A stretch of 64,000 nt of DNA, from contig CAMIOS010000005.1 in assembly GCA_946222995.1 (NCBI GenBank), positions 31,628-95,627 of the forward strand. Direction: 5' to 3'. The stretch is from an uncultured Enhydrobacter sp. Lineage in GTDB: Bacteria; Pseudomonadota; Gammaproteobacteria; Pseudomonadales; Moraxellaceae. Position 1 is the first letter of the stretch; each line of letters begins with the position of its first letter. Of the stretch, positions 46,687-56,570 are shown in pieces. Under the pieces are notes generated by a model. The model did no database searches and was not told the origin of the DNA. It saw only the letters and a program-made list of their open reading frames with translations. A program made the translations under genes and the position numbers.

Positions 46687-48261
46687 ATGATTATTATCAA
46701 TGCTTCAAGCTATATCAATGCTGAATTTGAAGCCGAATTAGGGTACCTCCCCCCTTGTATGCTTCCGATTGGCAATAAAAAATTACTCGAATTACAAGTA
46801 GATGTGCTACAACGCCAATTACCTGAGGAAAAAATTGTCCTTACCCTGCCAGAAGCGTATGTATTAACAATTAACGAAAAAGCCGTCATTGATAATCTAC
46901 CGCTGGATGTCGTACGGATTCCTGAGAATTTTAAATTATCCGAAACCATTTTATATGTGTTAAATTTGGATATTGACAAATCCTTTCGGTTTGTTCGGGT
47001 GATTCAAGGTTCAGTCTTATTGACCAAAATTCCTGACTGCTCTGATTGTATCGGTATTTCAAAACAGCCAAGCTTTTACCACTGGCATGAGCAAAAAAAA
47101 CCACGTGATAATCCGAGTGATTGGATTGGGTATTTTGCATTTTCATCGCGGTTAGATTTGATTAAAGCGTTAGCGATTAGCAAAAAAAGTGCCAAGCGTG
47201 CGGTATATGAATATCAACAACATATACCCATGCAATTAATTGATATTACTGATTATTATGACTGCAGTCATTTTGATGATTATATCCACGCACGCGCCAA
47301 TATGACGACTGAGCGCGCATTTAACTCGCTAGTGATTAAAGATGGGTTAGTGACTAAAACAAGTGAAGTAACTCACAAAATCCAAGCAGAGATCTATTGG
47401 TTTACTCATATTCCCGTAAATTTAAGACGTTTTACCCCACAATTGATTGATTATCGTGAAGTGGGCAATCAGCATTTTTACTCCCTCGAATTTTTGCCAT
47501 TTATGCCGCTTAATGAGTTGTATGTGCATGGACGTAATCCCATTGCTTTTTGGCATTACATTTTTACATTGCTTCAAGAATTCTTTGAAACCGCAGGACA
47601 AGCCGATACCCGTCGTGATTTAGACAATAGTTATGCCCAAGCCTATGCTTATGATTTATATCATAAAAAAACCTTAAAACGCTTGGGGCAATATGAAGAA
47701 AGCGGTGCTATTTCGATGGATGCCCCTGTATATTATGAGAATCGTTGTTTGGGTAGTTTGATGCAAATTACCCAAGATTGTATTAACAAAGCCTTAGCAA
47801 TTCCAGCTACCGTCAGTATCATGCATGGTGATTTATGTTTTAGCAATATTATGTACGATTCACGGGGACGGCGAATTAAGATTTTTGATCCACGCGGCAC
47901 CGATTCAGCAGGCAATTTTAGTATTTTTGGCACGGCAAGCTATGACTTAGCAAAACTGACACATTCTGTGATTGGGATGTATGACTTTATCATTGCAGGT
48001 CGTTATGAGTTGGTTACAACTGAACAAGGGATGGAAATTGAATTTGATATTGATGAACGGCTTGAATCGATACGCGATGATTTTTTAAATATCACCTTTA
48101 TCAAAGATTTTGCCACCATTGATATTATGCCTGCCGTGGTATTACTGTTTTTATCAATGTTACCGTTACACAGCGACCGCCCTGACCGTCAGCAAGCGAT
48201 GCTGATTAATGCCTATCGCTTATATAAAACTTATGTTTTGGAGCAAGCCGTATGTTCGTAA
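46687..48261 (+). CDS. Fused nucleotidyltransferase-like and kinase (APH/choline kinase) protein
   Basis: 524 residues. The N-terminal about 190 resemble a sugar nucleotidyltransferase (LPPCMLPIGNKKLLELQVDV) but lack the Gly-rich GxGxR loop. From about 215 to 500 it is an aminoglycoside-phosphotransferase/choline-kinase fold with catalytic HGDLCFSNI (H380, D382, N387) and metal Asp in FDPRG (D401). It would phosphorylate a small alcohol or sugar for surface polysaccharide. Overlaps the next gene by 10 bases. Confidence 0.72.
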   Translation: MIIINASSYINAEFEAELGYLPPCMLPIGNKKLLELQVDVLQRQLPEEKIVLTLPEAYVLTINEKAVIDNLPLDVVRIPENFKLSETILYVLNLDIDKSFRFVRVIQGSVLLTKIPDCSDCIGISKQPSFYHWHEQKKPRDNPSDWIGYFAFSSRLDLIKALAISKKSAKRAVYEYQQHIPMQLIDITDYYDCSHFDDYIHARANMTTERAFNSLVIKDGLVTKTSEVTHKIQAEIYWFTHIPVNLRRFTPQLIDYREVGNQHFYSLEFLPFMPLNELYVHGRNPIAFWHYIFTLLQEFFETAGQADTRRDLDNSYAQAYAYDLYHKKTLKRLGQYEESGAISMDAPVYYENRCLGSLMQITQDCINKALAIPATVSIMHGDLCFSNIMYDSRGRRIKIFDPRGTDSAGNFSIFGTASYDLAKLTHSVIGMYDFIIAGRYELVTTEQGMEIEFDIDERLESIRDDFLNITFIKDFATIDIMPAVVLLFLSMLPLHSDRPDRQQAMLINAYRLYKTYVLEQAVCS

Positions 48262-48983
48262 TTCCGATGGCAGGTTTAAGCAGTCGTTTTTTTAAAGCAG
48301 GGTTTGCTGTACCAAAATACCAACTTCAGATTAACGACAAATTGGTCTTTGATTTGGCTATGCAGTCATTTAAAGCGTATTTTGCTAGTGACTTGTTTGT
48401 TATTATTGTGCGCGATGTCTATGACACACCCGAGTTTGTTAAAAAGCGCCTACAAGCTTTAGGCGTAAAAGATTTTATTATTCATACCTTAACGGATGAA
48501 ACACGTGGCCAGGCTGAAACCGTGGCGTTAGGCATTGATGATGCGAAAATTGCTGATGATGAGCCAGTGTATATTTTTAATATTGATACCTTTCGTTATG
48601 ACTTTAAAAAGCCTAATCTAGCGAATCAAGTTGATGGTTATCTTGAAGTATTTGCTGGTGAAGGTGAGCATTGGTCTTTTATCGCCATTGATGAGCACGA
48701 CAACGTGATTAAAACCACGGAAAAACAGCGTATTTCGGATTTGTGTAGTGATGGATTATATTATTTTAAATCCAAAGCGCTGTATTTAGCGTTATTTAAC
48801 CAAGCAATTGAGCAAAATTTAACGGTAAAAAACGAATTTTATATTGCGCCGATGTATAATCTGTTAATTGAACAAGGTGGCACAGTCGGTTATGTCAAAA
48901 TCACCGATGAGCAAATTGATTTTTGTGGTACGCCCGATGAATATCAGCTACTATTACATCAAGGCTTAAAGCAAACGGCTTAG
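48252..48983 (+). CDS. Nucleotidyltransferase of surface polysaccharide synthesis
   Basis: 243 residues, NTP-transferase fold. The activation loop is IPMAGLSSRFFKAGF with the lysine in AVPKYQL, and the metal-site Asp in FNIDTFR. It should attach a nucleoside monophosphate to the phosphorylated precursor made by the neighbouring genes. GGAG lies eight bases before ATG 48252, inside the previous gene, so they are coupled. Confidence 0.78.
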   Translation: MFVIPMAGLSSRFFKAGFAVPKYQLQINDKLVFDLAMQSFKAYFASDLFVIIVRDVYDTPEFVKKRLQALGVKDFIIHTLTDETRGQAETVALGIDDAKIADDEPVYIFNIDTFRYDFKKPNLANQVDGYLEVFAGEGEHWSFIAIDEHDNVIKTTEKQRISDLCSDGLYYFKSKALYLALFNQAIEQNLTVKNEFYIAPMYNLLIEQGGTVGYVKITDEQIDFCGTPDEYQLLLHQGLKQTA

Positions 48984-49008
48984 CTGTTTAAATATAGCGC
49001 GCATTTAG

Positions 49009-49042
49009 AAAAAAAGGGAAGCTAGTTAACTTCCCTTTTTTA
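49009..49042. terminator. Bidirectional Rho-independent terminator
   Basis: AAAAAGGGAAG / CTTCCCTTTTT perfect stem, eight-base loop, with T-runs on both strands; serves the polysaccharide operon (plus) and the WavE-like gene (minus). Confidence 0.88.
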
Positions 49043-49081
49043 ATGGCGGATACATGTAAAAGAAGAGCTGTAACAGGTAAA

Positions 49082-50137
49082 TTATTGGGCATTTTCAAAC
49101 GGTGGGTATAATCGGCTTAACCAATGTTTTCTTTCAGCTTGCATTTTTTGTTTGAAGGCTTGTCGAGCGGCAGATTTTTGGTGATCTCTAGCTTGTGCGT
49201 TGGCAAGTCGTTGGCTATCAGGGTAAGGCAGTTGCCAGTGGTTGGCAAATAATTGATACCAGTCATCGTGATTTAGACAGTTTAATCGCATAAAATCATC
49301 ATGCAATGCCCAGTCATATTTAGGTAAGGCTAAGCCAAAATCTATCGTATCAAGCACAATAATATGAGTCGCTAAAAAATCTTGATGGTCTTGCAAGATT
49401 TCATCGGTGATTTGGTTATATTGGGTGGGCACGGTATAACCACGCACACTAGCGTATTGGGTAGCAAGATGTTGCTCAACTGCCAAACGCGTGCGAAAGG
49501 CATCATTACCATAGCTGGCTTGCGAGTTTTGTGCGTTTTTTTCAAAATATCGTGCATTCTCTTCGCTCATCCATGTTGCCGACCAATATTCTTGCAAGGT
49601 ATGAGTCTGCCCAAATTGTGCCCAATCGCTCACATGATACGCCATGTGCTCATAGACACTCGGGTCAATGGTAAATAAATGTGGCACAATAATCGGTGAA
49701 TAGGTTTCACATCCGTCAAGCGATTGCACTTGGTTTTGATACGCTTGATAGACCGTCAATAGATGATCAGATGTGAGATAACTGTCGCTACGCAATTTAA
49801 TCGTATACTCAGTTGTCACGGCATGAATACCGGCTTGTGACGAGACGATTTGGCGATTGACATTGTTGGGCGTGTCATAGCCAAATTTGATATTGGGTAA
49901 TCCGCCTGGGTCGGGGCTTAGTACCAGTTTATCGATACCCAATTTTTCAGCGTTATTATACGGTTCAGAGAAATTTAGTGAATCCCAAGTCGATAAAATA
50001 ATAGTGGCAAGCGGAAGCTGCTTACGCGTTTGAGCCACGTTATATAAAAAATCACTGCCATCGTCTCTTCCCGAGCCTAATAGTGCCGTATTAATGCCAC
50101 CTTGAAAAACCACAGTTATCTCACGACTATCAATCAT
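49082..50137 (-). CDS. WavE-like lipopolysaccharide synthesis protein
   Basis: 351 residues. Starts MIDSREITVVFQGGIN, then ATIILSTWDSL and TEYTIKLRSDSYLT, the pattern of WavE family proteins of LPS core or O-antigen synthesis (putative glycosyltransferases). The C-terminus is basic and polar, without a membrane helix. AAGGA precedes ATG 50137. It faces the capsule-type operon across a shared terminator. Confidence 0.8.
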   Translation of the reverse strand: MIDSREITVVFQGGINTALLGSGRDDGSDFLYNVAQTRKQLPLATIILSTWDSLNFSEPYNNAEKLGIDKLVLSPDPGGLPNIKFGYDTPNNVNRQIVSSQAGIHAVTTEYTIKLRSDSYLTSDHLLTVYQAYQNQVQSLDGCETYSPIIVPHLFTIDPSVYEHMAYHVSDWAQFGQTHTLQEYWSATWMSEENARYFEKNAQNSQASYGNDAFRTRLAVEQHLATQYASVRGYTVPTQYNQITDEILQDHQDFLATHIIVLDTIDFGLALPKYDWALHDDFMRLNCLNHDDWYQLFANHWQLPYPDSQRLANAQARDHQKSAARQAFKQKMQAERKHWLSRLYPPFENAQ

Positions 50138-50275
50138 GTTTATTGTCCTTAACCTTATTTCTTGTATTCATTCAACCCATTTTTGTGATCTGGCTGTATG
50201 ATTCTCATATACTGCCAACCCTGTCTATTTACTTAGTCCGAATTAGTCCGAATTAGTTCGCTTAGGTCTACTTGA

Positions 50276-50785
50276 TTAACTGGATTTGGATAAAATCGCC
50301 ACTTGCCGAATATACGTGTGCAAATCATTGACACTTTCATCCATCAACTCATCGTCTTGGGTATAATCGGCATATGCTATCCAGATCAAAAGTTGTTTGA
50401 CGGTGTTAAATTCGCTATTAAAAAATGTTTTGGTAAACTGCTTAAGCGTGTTTTCATCTTGCAAATTGAGCCGAGTTTGCCAAGATTCGATTTTGGCTTG
50501 TTGTTCGGGGCTAAAGGTACATCGAAACAAGTATTCAACAATGGCGTGCGGTTCTTCTTCTGCCAAGAGTTTACCCAAGCGTTTGATATGGCGTTTGCGC
50601 GCCTCGTGACTGCTGATGTCGTTGAGCTGTAGCAAGTCATCCATAAAAAACTCACTGGCGGGCAGGTTTTTCATTTGTTTTTTGGATAAATTAGCGAGTG
50701 GTTCGGCAAGTTGTTGCAGGCGTTCACGGGCTTTTTTTTGTTCGGTACGGCTGATTGCCATATCCATTTGGTCAAAATTTAACAT
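50276..50785 (-). CDS. yjgA: Ribosome biogenesis factor YjgA (DarP, DUF615)
   Basis: 169 residues, associates with late 50S subunits. Recognisable by ISRTEQKKARERLQQLAEPL and the HEARKRHIKRLGKLLAEEE segment. AAGGAG six bases before ATG 50785. It follows rapZ by 9 bases, so co-transcribed. Confidence 0.9.
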   Translation of the reverse strand: MLNFDQMDMAISRTEQKKARERLQQLAEPLANLSKKQMKNLPASEFFMDDLLQLNDISSHEARKRHIKRLGKLLAEEEPHAIVEYLFRCTFSPEQQAKIESWQTRLNLQDENTLKQFTKTFFNSEFNTVKQLLIWIAYADYTQDDELMDESVNDLHTYIRQVAILSKSS

Positions 50786-50794
50786 GTCGTCTCC

Positions 50795-51679
50795 TTAGTA
50801 CCACTTACTTTTTTCACGGTGTTTTATCCGCACGACCATTGCTGGGGGTAATGTTTGCGCCAAACGACTGGTAAGCCGTTCCGCCATATAGACCGAGCGA
50901 TGTTTCCCGCCCGTACAGCCAATCGCAATCGTCACCGTATGGCGATTGTTATGCAAAAACTGCGGTAGCCATTTTTCAAAAAAGCCGTTGATATCATCCG
51001 ACATCGCATCCACTTCGGGATATCCTGAGAAAAACGCCTTTACCGCTGCATCCAGCCCCGTCTGACTACGCAAATCCGCTTGCCAATGCGGATTGGGTAA
51101 AATGCGCACATCAAAAATAAAGTCGGCATCAATCGGCGACCCATACTTAAAACCAAATGACAAAATATTGACTGTGACCACGTTATCCACGCCAAGGTGG
51201 TGGCGGATTTGTTCTTTAAGTTGGTGGATATTGAGCGTGCTGGTATCGATTTTGATATCGGCATGCTCGGCAATCGGCTCAAGCAGTTCAATCTCTTTTT
51301 TAATCGCATTAGGCAAGTTACCCGAACTTGCCATTAAAGGATGCACACGGCGAGTGGCGTCAAAGCGGGCAATGAGTACCGATTCTTGAGCGGTGACGTA
51401 AATAATTTTAAGAGACGTATCACCGAATTTTGCCAAAAGCTGATGATACACCTCACCAAAATTGGATAAATCCGCCTGCGGGGTGCGCACATCTACCCCA
51501 AGGGCGATTTTATCGATGTGGCTATCGGTGACCAGTTTCTGTACAGTGATTGGCACCAGCGATAACGGTAAGTTATCAATCGGATAATAGCCAAAATCCT
51601 CAAGCGTATTTAATACCGAGGTTTTACCCGAGCCAGAACGCCCTGATACAATCACAATATTTGGCTGAATATTCGACAT
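50795..51679 (-). CDS. rapZ: RNase adapter protein RapZ
   Basis: 294 residues. P-loop IVSGRSGSGKTSVLNTLED, middle GVDVRTPQ, and the C-terminal GCTGGKHRSVYMAERL. In enterobacteria RapZ directs RNase E to the GlmZ sRNA and controls amino-sugar synthesis. ATG 51679 with AAGGGG upstream is chosen; the frame is open to 51724. Confidence 0.95.
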   Translation of the reverse strand: MSNIQPNIVIVSGRSGSGKTSVLNTLEDFGYYPIDNLPLSLVPITVQKLVTDSHIDKIALGVDVRTPQADLSNFGEVYHQLLAKFGDTSLKIIYVTAQESVLIARFDATRRVHPLMASSGNLPNAIKKEIELLEPIAEHADIKIDTSTLNIHQLKEQIRHHLGVDNVVTVNILSFGFKYGSPIDADFIFDVRILPNPHWQADLRSQTGLDAAVKAFFSGYPEVDAMSDDINGFFEKWLPQFLHNNRHTVTIAIGCTGGKHRSVYMAERLTSRLAQTLPPAMVVRIKHREKSKWY

Positions 51680-51710
51680 GTGTGCCCCTTTGCGCTGATT
51701 TAAGCCATTA

Positions 51711-52583
51711 TCAGGTTCGTTCAAATTCTAGATTATCCAATAATCGAGCCTTATTGCCAAGCCAAGCGGCGGCCAAAATCACCAAAGCTTTATCATCGGC
51801 AGTCGGTGGTTGCAATAAGCGGTTTTTAACTTCTAAATAATCCACCTTAAAGCCGATATCACCAACTTTTGTGTGATTTAGCTTATCTTTGGTGCGTGCA
51901 ATAAGGGGGTCAAATTCACGAAATTTTGCGGTTGATAACTCATCAGCCAGCTGTTGTAAGGAGGCCTGTAATGTAGGGGCAAATTGGCGTTCTGCTTCGC
52001 TTAAATACTGGTTGCGAGAGGACAATGCCAAGCCGTCATCCGCCCGCACGATATCTGCCCCCACAATCTCAACAGGAAAGTTAAGCTCAGCCACCAACTG
52101 ACGAATAATGGCAAGTTGTTGGTAGTCTTTTTTGCCAAACACGGCAACATCGGGTTGCACAATGTTAAATAATTTACTGATCACCAAGCCCACGCCATCA
52201 AAATGGGTCGGGCGCGCTTGTCCGCATAGGATTTTGGTAATATCGCCTGACAGCACTTGCACGTTGTTGGGGTAGGTGGGGTACATTTCCTCGACACTTG
52301 GGGCAAAGACAAAATCCGTATCAACGCTTTTAAGCTTTTCAATATCCGCGTCTAGGGTGCGAGGATAGGTATCAAAGTCTTCGCCCACGCCAAATTGGGT
52401 CGGATTGACAAAGATACTCACCACCACGATATCGGCTAGGGTTTTGGCTGTTTTAACCAACTGTAAATGCCCGTCATGCAGATTGCCCATGGTGGGGACT
52501 AATGCAATTTTAGAGGCGATTTTTTGATGGCGTAAGGGTTTTAATGTATTGCGTAAGTCATTAATGGTGTTGAATATTTGCAT
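51711..52583 (-). CDS. panC: Pantothenate synthetase
   Basis: 290 residues, joins pantoate and beta-alanine using ATP. PTMGNLHDGHLQLVK holds the HxGH-type nucleotide site; GKKDYQQLAIIRQLV and the LSSRNQYLS segment are conserved. Follows panB by 12 bases. Confidence 0.96.
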   Translation of the reverse strand: MQIFNTINDLRNTLKPLRHQKIASKIALVPTMGNLHDGHLQLVKTAKTLADIVVVSIFVNPTQFGVGEDFDTYPRTLDADIEKLKSVDTDFVFAPSVEEMYPTYPNNVQVLSGDITKILCGQARPTHFDGVGLVISKLFNIVQPDVAVFGKKDYQQLAIIRQLVAELNFPVEIVGADIVRADDGLALSSRNQYLSEAERQFAPTLQASLQQLADELSTAKFREFDPLIARTKDKLNHTKVGDIGFKVDYLEVKNRLLQPPTADDKALVILAAAWLGNKARLLDNLEFERT

Positions 52584-52595
52584 TTTTTATTCTCA

Positions 52596-53444
52596 CTAAA
52601 AGCTATGTTGTGCTGTTGGGAACGTGCGTTCTTTCACCGCTTGATGATAATTTTTAAACGCCCCCACGATATCGCCTGTCTCGTTATTTTCATCTTTTAA
52701 AAAGTCTTTGACAAATTTGGCGGGCTTACGGGTATAAACGCCGAGCATATCATGCATCACCAGCACTTGCCCATCACAGTCCACACCCGCCCCAATGCCA
52801 ATCACAGGTACAGGGAAGGTTTGCGTGACTTTTTTGGCAAGCTCGGCAGGCACACACTCAAGTAATAATAGACTTGCACCTGCCTTGACCACCGCCTCGC
52901 AATCTTGCATCAGTTTGTCGGCTTGGCTTTCGGTTTTGCCTTGTACCTTATAACCGCCCAACACATTGACCGATTGCGGGGTTAAGCCAAGATGGACACA
53001 GGTGGGTACGCCATTTTTTGCCAAAACTGAAACAATCTCGGCAAGCGCTGCGCCACCTTCGATTTTGACCACGTGCGCCCCTGCCTGCATGACAGCTTGG
53101 CTCGCCTCAATGGCACGCTCAAGGGTCGCCACGCTCATAAAGGGTAGATCGCACAAAATTAAGGCGTGACTGTTGGCACGAGCGACATTTTTGGTGTGAT
53201 AGACCATGTCCGCCACCGTCACAGGCAAGGTAGATGTCTGGCCTTGCACCACCATGCCAAGGCTATCGCCGATTAAAATCGTGTCAATATCAGCGACTTG
53301 CATGGCATGGGCAAAGCTTGCATCATAACAAGTTAAGCATGAAAAGGTTTCGCCATTGGCTTTGTATTTGTTTAATGTTGATAGGGTGACAGGCGGTTTG
53401 GCTTTTGGCGTGTCTGATTTGGCTTCGGAAGAAAGATAGCTCAT
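52596..53444 (-). CDS. panB: 3-methyl-2-oxobutanoate hydroxymethyltransferase
   Basis: 282 residues, first enzyme of the pantoate branch of coenzyme A synthesis. Blocks: CLTCYDASFAHAMQVADIDT, LIGDSLGMVVQGQTSTLPV, VKIEGGAALAEIV and IGIGAGVDCDGQVLVMHDM. AAGGAAAC precedes ATG 53444. Confidence 0.96.
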   Translation of the reverse strand: MSYLSSEAKSDTPKAKPPVTLSTLNKYKANGETFSCLTCYDASFAHAMQVADIDTILIGDSLGMVVQGQTSTLPVTVADMVYHTKNVARANSHALILCDLPFMSVATLERAIEASQAVMQAGAHVVKIEGGAALAEIVSVLAKNGVPTCVHLGLTPQSVNVLGGYKVQGKTESQADKLMQDCEAVVKAGASLLLLECVPAELAKKVTQTFPVPVIGIGAGVDCDGQVLVMHDMLGVYTRKPAKFVKDFLKDENNETGDIVGAFKNYHQAVKERTFPTAQHSF

Positions 53445-53533
53445 GGAGTTTCCTTATACTAAGGGATGTTTGATAATGGTTTAATAAGGCAAAAAAACCG
53501 CTTTTTAAAGCAAAGATATAAAGGTCACATATA

Positions 53534-54025
53534 TTACACCAACACCACTAACCCATCCCAATGTTTGGCAATCGGTAAATCAACTAGCTTTTGCCCATTT
53601 ACGGTTAAATCTTTATTCAATTCAAGCAATGGGATAACAACAAAATTGCGCTCAAATAGCCCTGCGTGTGGGATAGTTAAACGTTCGTTTTGAATTGTTT
53701 CATCACCGTATAACAGCACATCCACGTCAAGGCTACGCTCGCCCCAATGTCGCAAGCGTACCCGCCCTGCTGCCTGCTCTAGCGCTTGGCAGATAGCGAG
53801 CAGCTCAAGCGGGGATAGCGTGGTATCAAGTGATACGACAGCATTATAAAAATCCGGCTGGTCGGTCACGCCAAACGCCTTTGAGCGATACAGGGATGAC
53901 ATTTTGACGTTTTCAATAGTTGGCGTTTTTTGGAGGGTGGCAACGGCTTGCAAAATGTGTTGGGTCGGTGTGCCAAGCTCGTTACTGATATTACCGCCTA
54001 AGCCAAGATAGCATGTCTGTTTCAA
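53534..54025 (-). CDS. folK: Folate kinase FolK (HPPK) with TTG start
   Basis: 163 residues, 6-hydroxymethyl-7,8-dihydropterin pyrophosphokinase. Begins KQTCYLGLGGNISNE; conserved RHWGERSLDVDVLLYGDE and IPHAGLFERNFVVIPLLE. There is no in-frame ATG near the start: the TTG at 54025 has AGGA six bases upstream and begins exactly at the family N-terminus. Located 89 bases after panB, as in many proteobacteria. Confidence 0.94.
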   Translation of the reverse strand: MKQTCYLGLGGNISNELGTPTQHILQAVATLQKTPTIENVKMSSLYRSKAFGVTDQPDFYNAVVSLDTTLSPLELLAICQALEQAAGRVRLRHWGERSLDVDVLLYGDETIQNERLTIPHAGLFERNFVVIPLLELNKDLTVNGQKLVDLPIAKHWDGLVVLV

Positions 54026-54121
54026 TATTTTTCCTGTTTAAGTGCGTTCCACGCGCCTTTTAATGATCAAGTTAAATGAGATACAAAACACATCCTAAGA
54101 ATTTGAATTAGCGTTTTTTGT

Positions 54122-56422
54122 TCACAAGTTGGTATTATCTGTTTTTACCACGTTTTTGCGTGTACGTTTGACAGAGATTTTTTTAGTTTTTGGCTCAATA
54201 AGGCTTTGTTCAACCAATGATACTTCACTATCTGATACTTCACTATCGATGGTAGCTTCTGTCACAGCTTTGGGTTTACGCCCACGTTTAACGGGTGGCT
54301 TTTTAGGGCTGTTTTCTAGCGTTTGAGCCGTGTCTTTGATTTGAGTGATAACCGTTTGCGTATTTTCTACCACTTTTTTTCGGGTGCGCTTGGTAGGGAT
54401 TTTTGCTGGGTCAACGGCCAAAACATCACAAATTTGAGCCGTTTTTTTAACTTGTATATCCGCGCTTGGCGAGATTTCAATGCTATCTGCTTGATTTTTT
54501 GTATGATATTGTGCCAATGCGCGTTGTTCCAGCACTGACAAATCCGAGCTTGGTACACGGCGTTTGCGAGCGTGAGGGATTTGTGCATTCGTTAAGTGTG
54601 CATGTGGCTGCATATTATGGCTTATTGTTTTACGCGTCGTTTTGGGCACATCGTTTTTAGCGTCTTGATAGTTGGTAGTAGCCTCATCCCGTTTTCTTTT
54701 AGCTTGCGCTGCGCTTTTCACATTGTTTTTTGGGCGGCTGGCTTGATCATTTGGTCGGGTATCAGGACTTAACGTATCTTGTAATCTATCTTGTGGCTCA
54801 TGCTGTGAGAATGGCTGTGTGACTACCTCGGTTTCTGCCACTTGGTGGTTAAACGGTGTTCCCCACAATGGCTGTGCAGGCGCATTATTGATAGGTGTGT
54901 CGTTGGCAAGTGACAGCAGTTGCAGTTGGTCTTTTTCTTGTTGCTCTTGCTCGGTTAAATAGGCGCTGCTGCTTTGCTGAGCCAGACGTTTTTGGGCGCG
55001 GCGTTCACGGCGATTACTGATGGGGGTATTTTGGGTGTCGCTTGGTATAAGTGAATTGCCATTTACCAAATTGGCAAAGCGCACCCGCACCGCGTTAATA
55101 TCAAATTCATCCATGGCTTTTTGCTGTTGCTTGGCATTTAGCGTCTGAAACCATGCCCACCAATGTCCCATGCCATTGGTGGGTTCATTATCAAGGGTTA
55201 CGGCGTGTTCCAATTTGGTCGATAATACTCGATTTTTGGCTTCCACTTGCTCACGCAGCATCAAAAAGTCAAACCCTGCCCGAAATCGAGGATTTTCAAA
55301 CAGTTTGACAAGATTTTTTTTACGAGGCTCAGCAAGGCGAGGCTGCATCAGCCAAATATCCTTGATAAATTGCTCGGCAAATTTTGGCATGGCGGTAAAG
55401 GGTCGTTGTTTGTCCATGACTTTATTGGCCGCTTGAACTTGCGCCTCGGCAAAGGGGCTATTTTTTTTCAGTTTGTCTAGCAGATATAAGTAATTTTCCC
55501 ATAACAAGGCCGCATAAAAAAACGCAGGATTGATGCTTTTGCCTTGTCCGATACGTTTATCGGTGTTTTGTGTCACTTGCTCAAGCAATGGTGTTATCAT
55601 GCTTGGTGGATAAAACAACAAATGCTCAATCGCTTGATACTCAAACAGTAGGGGCAGTAAGGGAATTAAATAGCCACCTGTAAACATTTTTTGGGTTTCA
55701 TCATACAAACGATGTGGTGATACCTGTCTAAGTAACGCCCAATTTTGCGGATTAAATTGGGCTTGCAACGCATCGTCAAAGTCAAAACCCAGTTTTGCTT
55801 TAAAGCGTAATGCCCGCAATAAACGGACAGGGTCTTCTTCAATCCGTTTTTGTGTGTCACCAAGTAAGCGAATGGTGCGGTTTTTAATATCGTTTAAGCC
55901 ACCGCAAAAATCATACACAAACCCTTCAAGCGGTTGGTAGTACATGGCGTTAATTGAGAAATCTCGGCGTACCACATCTTGAAAAATATCACCCCATACA
56001 TTATCTCGCATGATCATGCCATCTTCGGTTAAGTGGGTATCGTCTTTGGGCGGGGCGCGAAACGTCGCTACCTCAATCATATCTCGACCTGAATACACAT
56101 GACACAGCAAAAACCGTCGCCCAATAATACGGCAGCGTTTGCCAAACACTTCTTTAATTTGGTTGGGTGTGGCGTTGGTGACGGCATCAAAATCTTTGGG
56201 TTTTAGCCCAAGCAAGGCGTCTCGTACGCCACCGCCCACAATGTACGCTTCAAAACCTGCTTCATTCAGCGTGGCAATGACTTCCTTGATGGAATTGGGC
56301 AGATCAGCTTTGTGCAGTCCCAATTGTCTAGCATCTCGGCGAGCCAGTTTGCGATCGAAGAGTGGCGGTTGGGCGGAAGAATTGGCAGAAAAAGGGGTGT
56401 GTTTTTGACGTTTTTTGGTCAT
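54122..56422 (-). CDS. pcnB: Poly(A) polymerase PcnB with long basic C-terminal extension
   Basis: 766 residues against about 465 in E. coli. The head domain is clear: YIVGGGVRDALLGLKPKDFD, RRFLLCHVYSG, RRDFSINAMYY and the RLLRALRFKAKLGF motif. After about residue 460 there is a Gln/Lys/Arg-rich tail of roughly 300 residues ending with three related basic motifs, KRTRKKVV, KRGRKPKA and KRTRKNVV. PcnB adds 3' poly(A) tails that promote RNA decay; the tail likely aids RNA or RNase E contact (inference). Confidence 0.92.
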   Translation of the reverse strand: MTKKRQKHTPFSANSSAQPPLFDRKLARRDARQLGLHKADLPNSIKEVIATLNEAGFEAYIVGGGVRDALLGLKPKDFDAVTNATPNQIKEVFGKRCRIIGRRFLLCHVYSGRDMIEVATFRAPPKDDTHLTEDGMIMRDNVWGDIFQDVVRRDFSINAMYYQPLEGFVYDFCGGLNDIKNRTIRLLGDTQKRIEEDPVRLLRALRFKAKLGFDFDDALQAQFNPQNWALLRQVSPHRLYDETQKMFTGGYLIPLLPLLFEYQAIEHLLFYPPSMITPLLEQVTQNTDKRIGQGKSINPAFFYAALLWENYLYLLDKLKKNSPFAEAQVQAANKVMDKQRPFTAMPKFAEQFIKDIWLMQPRLAEPRKKNLVKLFENPRFRAGFDFLMLREQVEAKNRVLSTKLEHAVTLDNEPTNGMGHWWAWFQTLNAKQQQKAMDEFDINAVRVRFANLVNGNSLIPSDTQNTPISNRRERRAQKRLAQQSSSAYLTEQEQQEKDQLQLLSLANDTPINNAPAQPLWGTPFNHQVAETEVVTQPFSQHEPQDRLQDTLSPDTRPNDQASRPKNNVKSAAQAKRKRDEATTNYQDAKNDVPKTTRKTISHNMQPHAHLTNAQIPHARKRRVPSSDLSVLEQRALAQYHTKNQADSIEISPSADIQVKKTAQICDVLAVDPAKIPTKRTRKKVVENTQTVITQIKDTAQTLENSPKKPPVKRGRKPKAVTEATIDSEVSDSEVSLVEQSLIEPKTKKISVKRTRKNVVKTDNTNL

Positions 56423-56570
56423 CGATAAAACCGTAATAGCTTAACATACGTAATTAGCGGTTAGTTTAACAAATTTCTGTCGCCTTGCGTAATTTGTTGG
56501 TGGCTTTTTGCAGTAATTTATGTTGGTTGTGTGTTGAACAAGCGCTATCAATGCGCAAGGGGTTAATCTA

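Noticed and set aside
50233..50260. Repeated GAATTAGTCC-like bases after the yjgA stop
   Set aside because: Only two and a half short copies; no function suggested.
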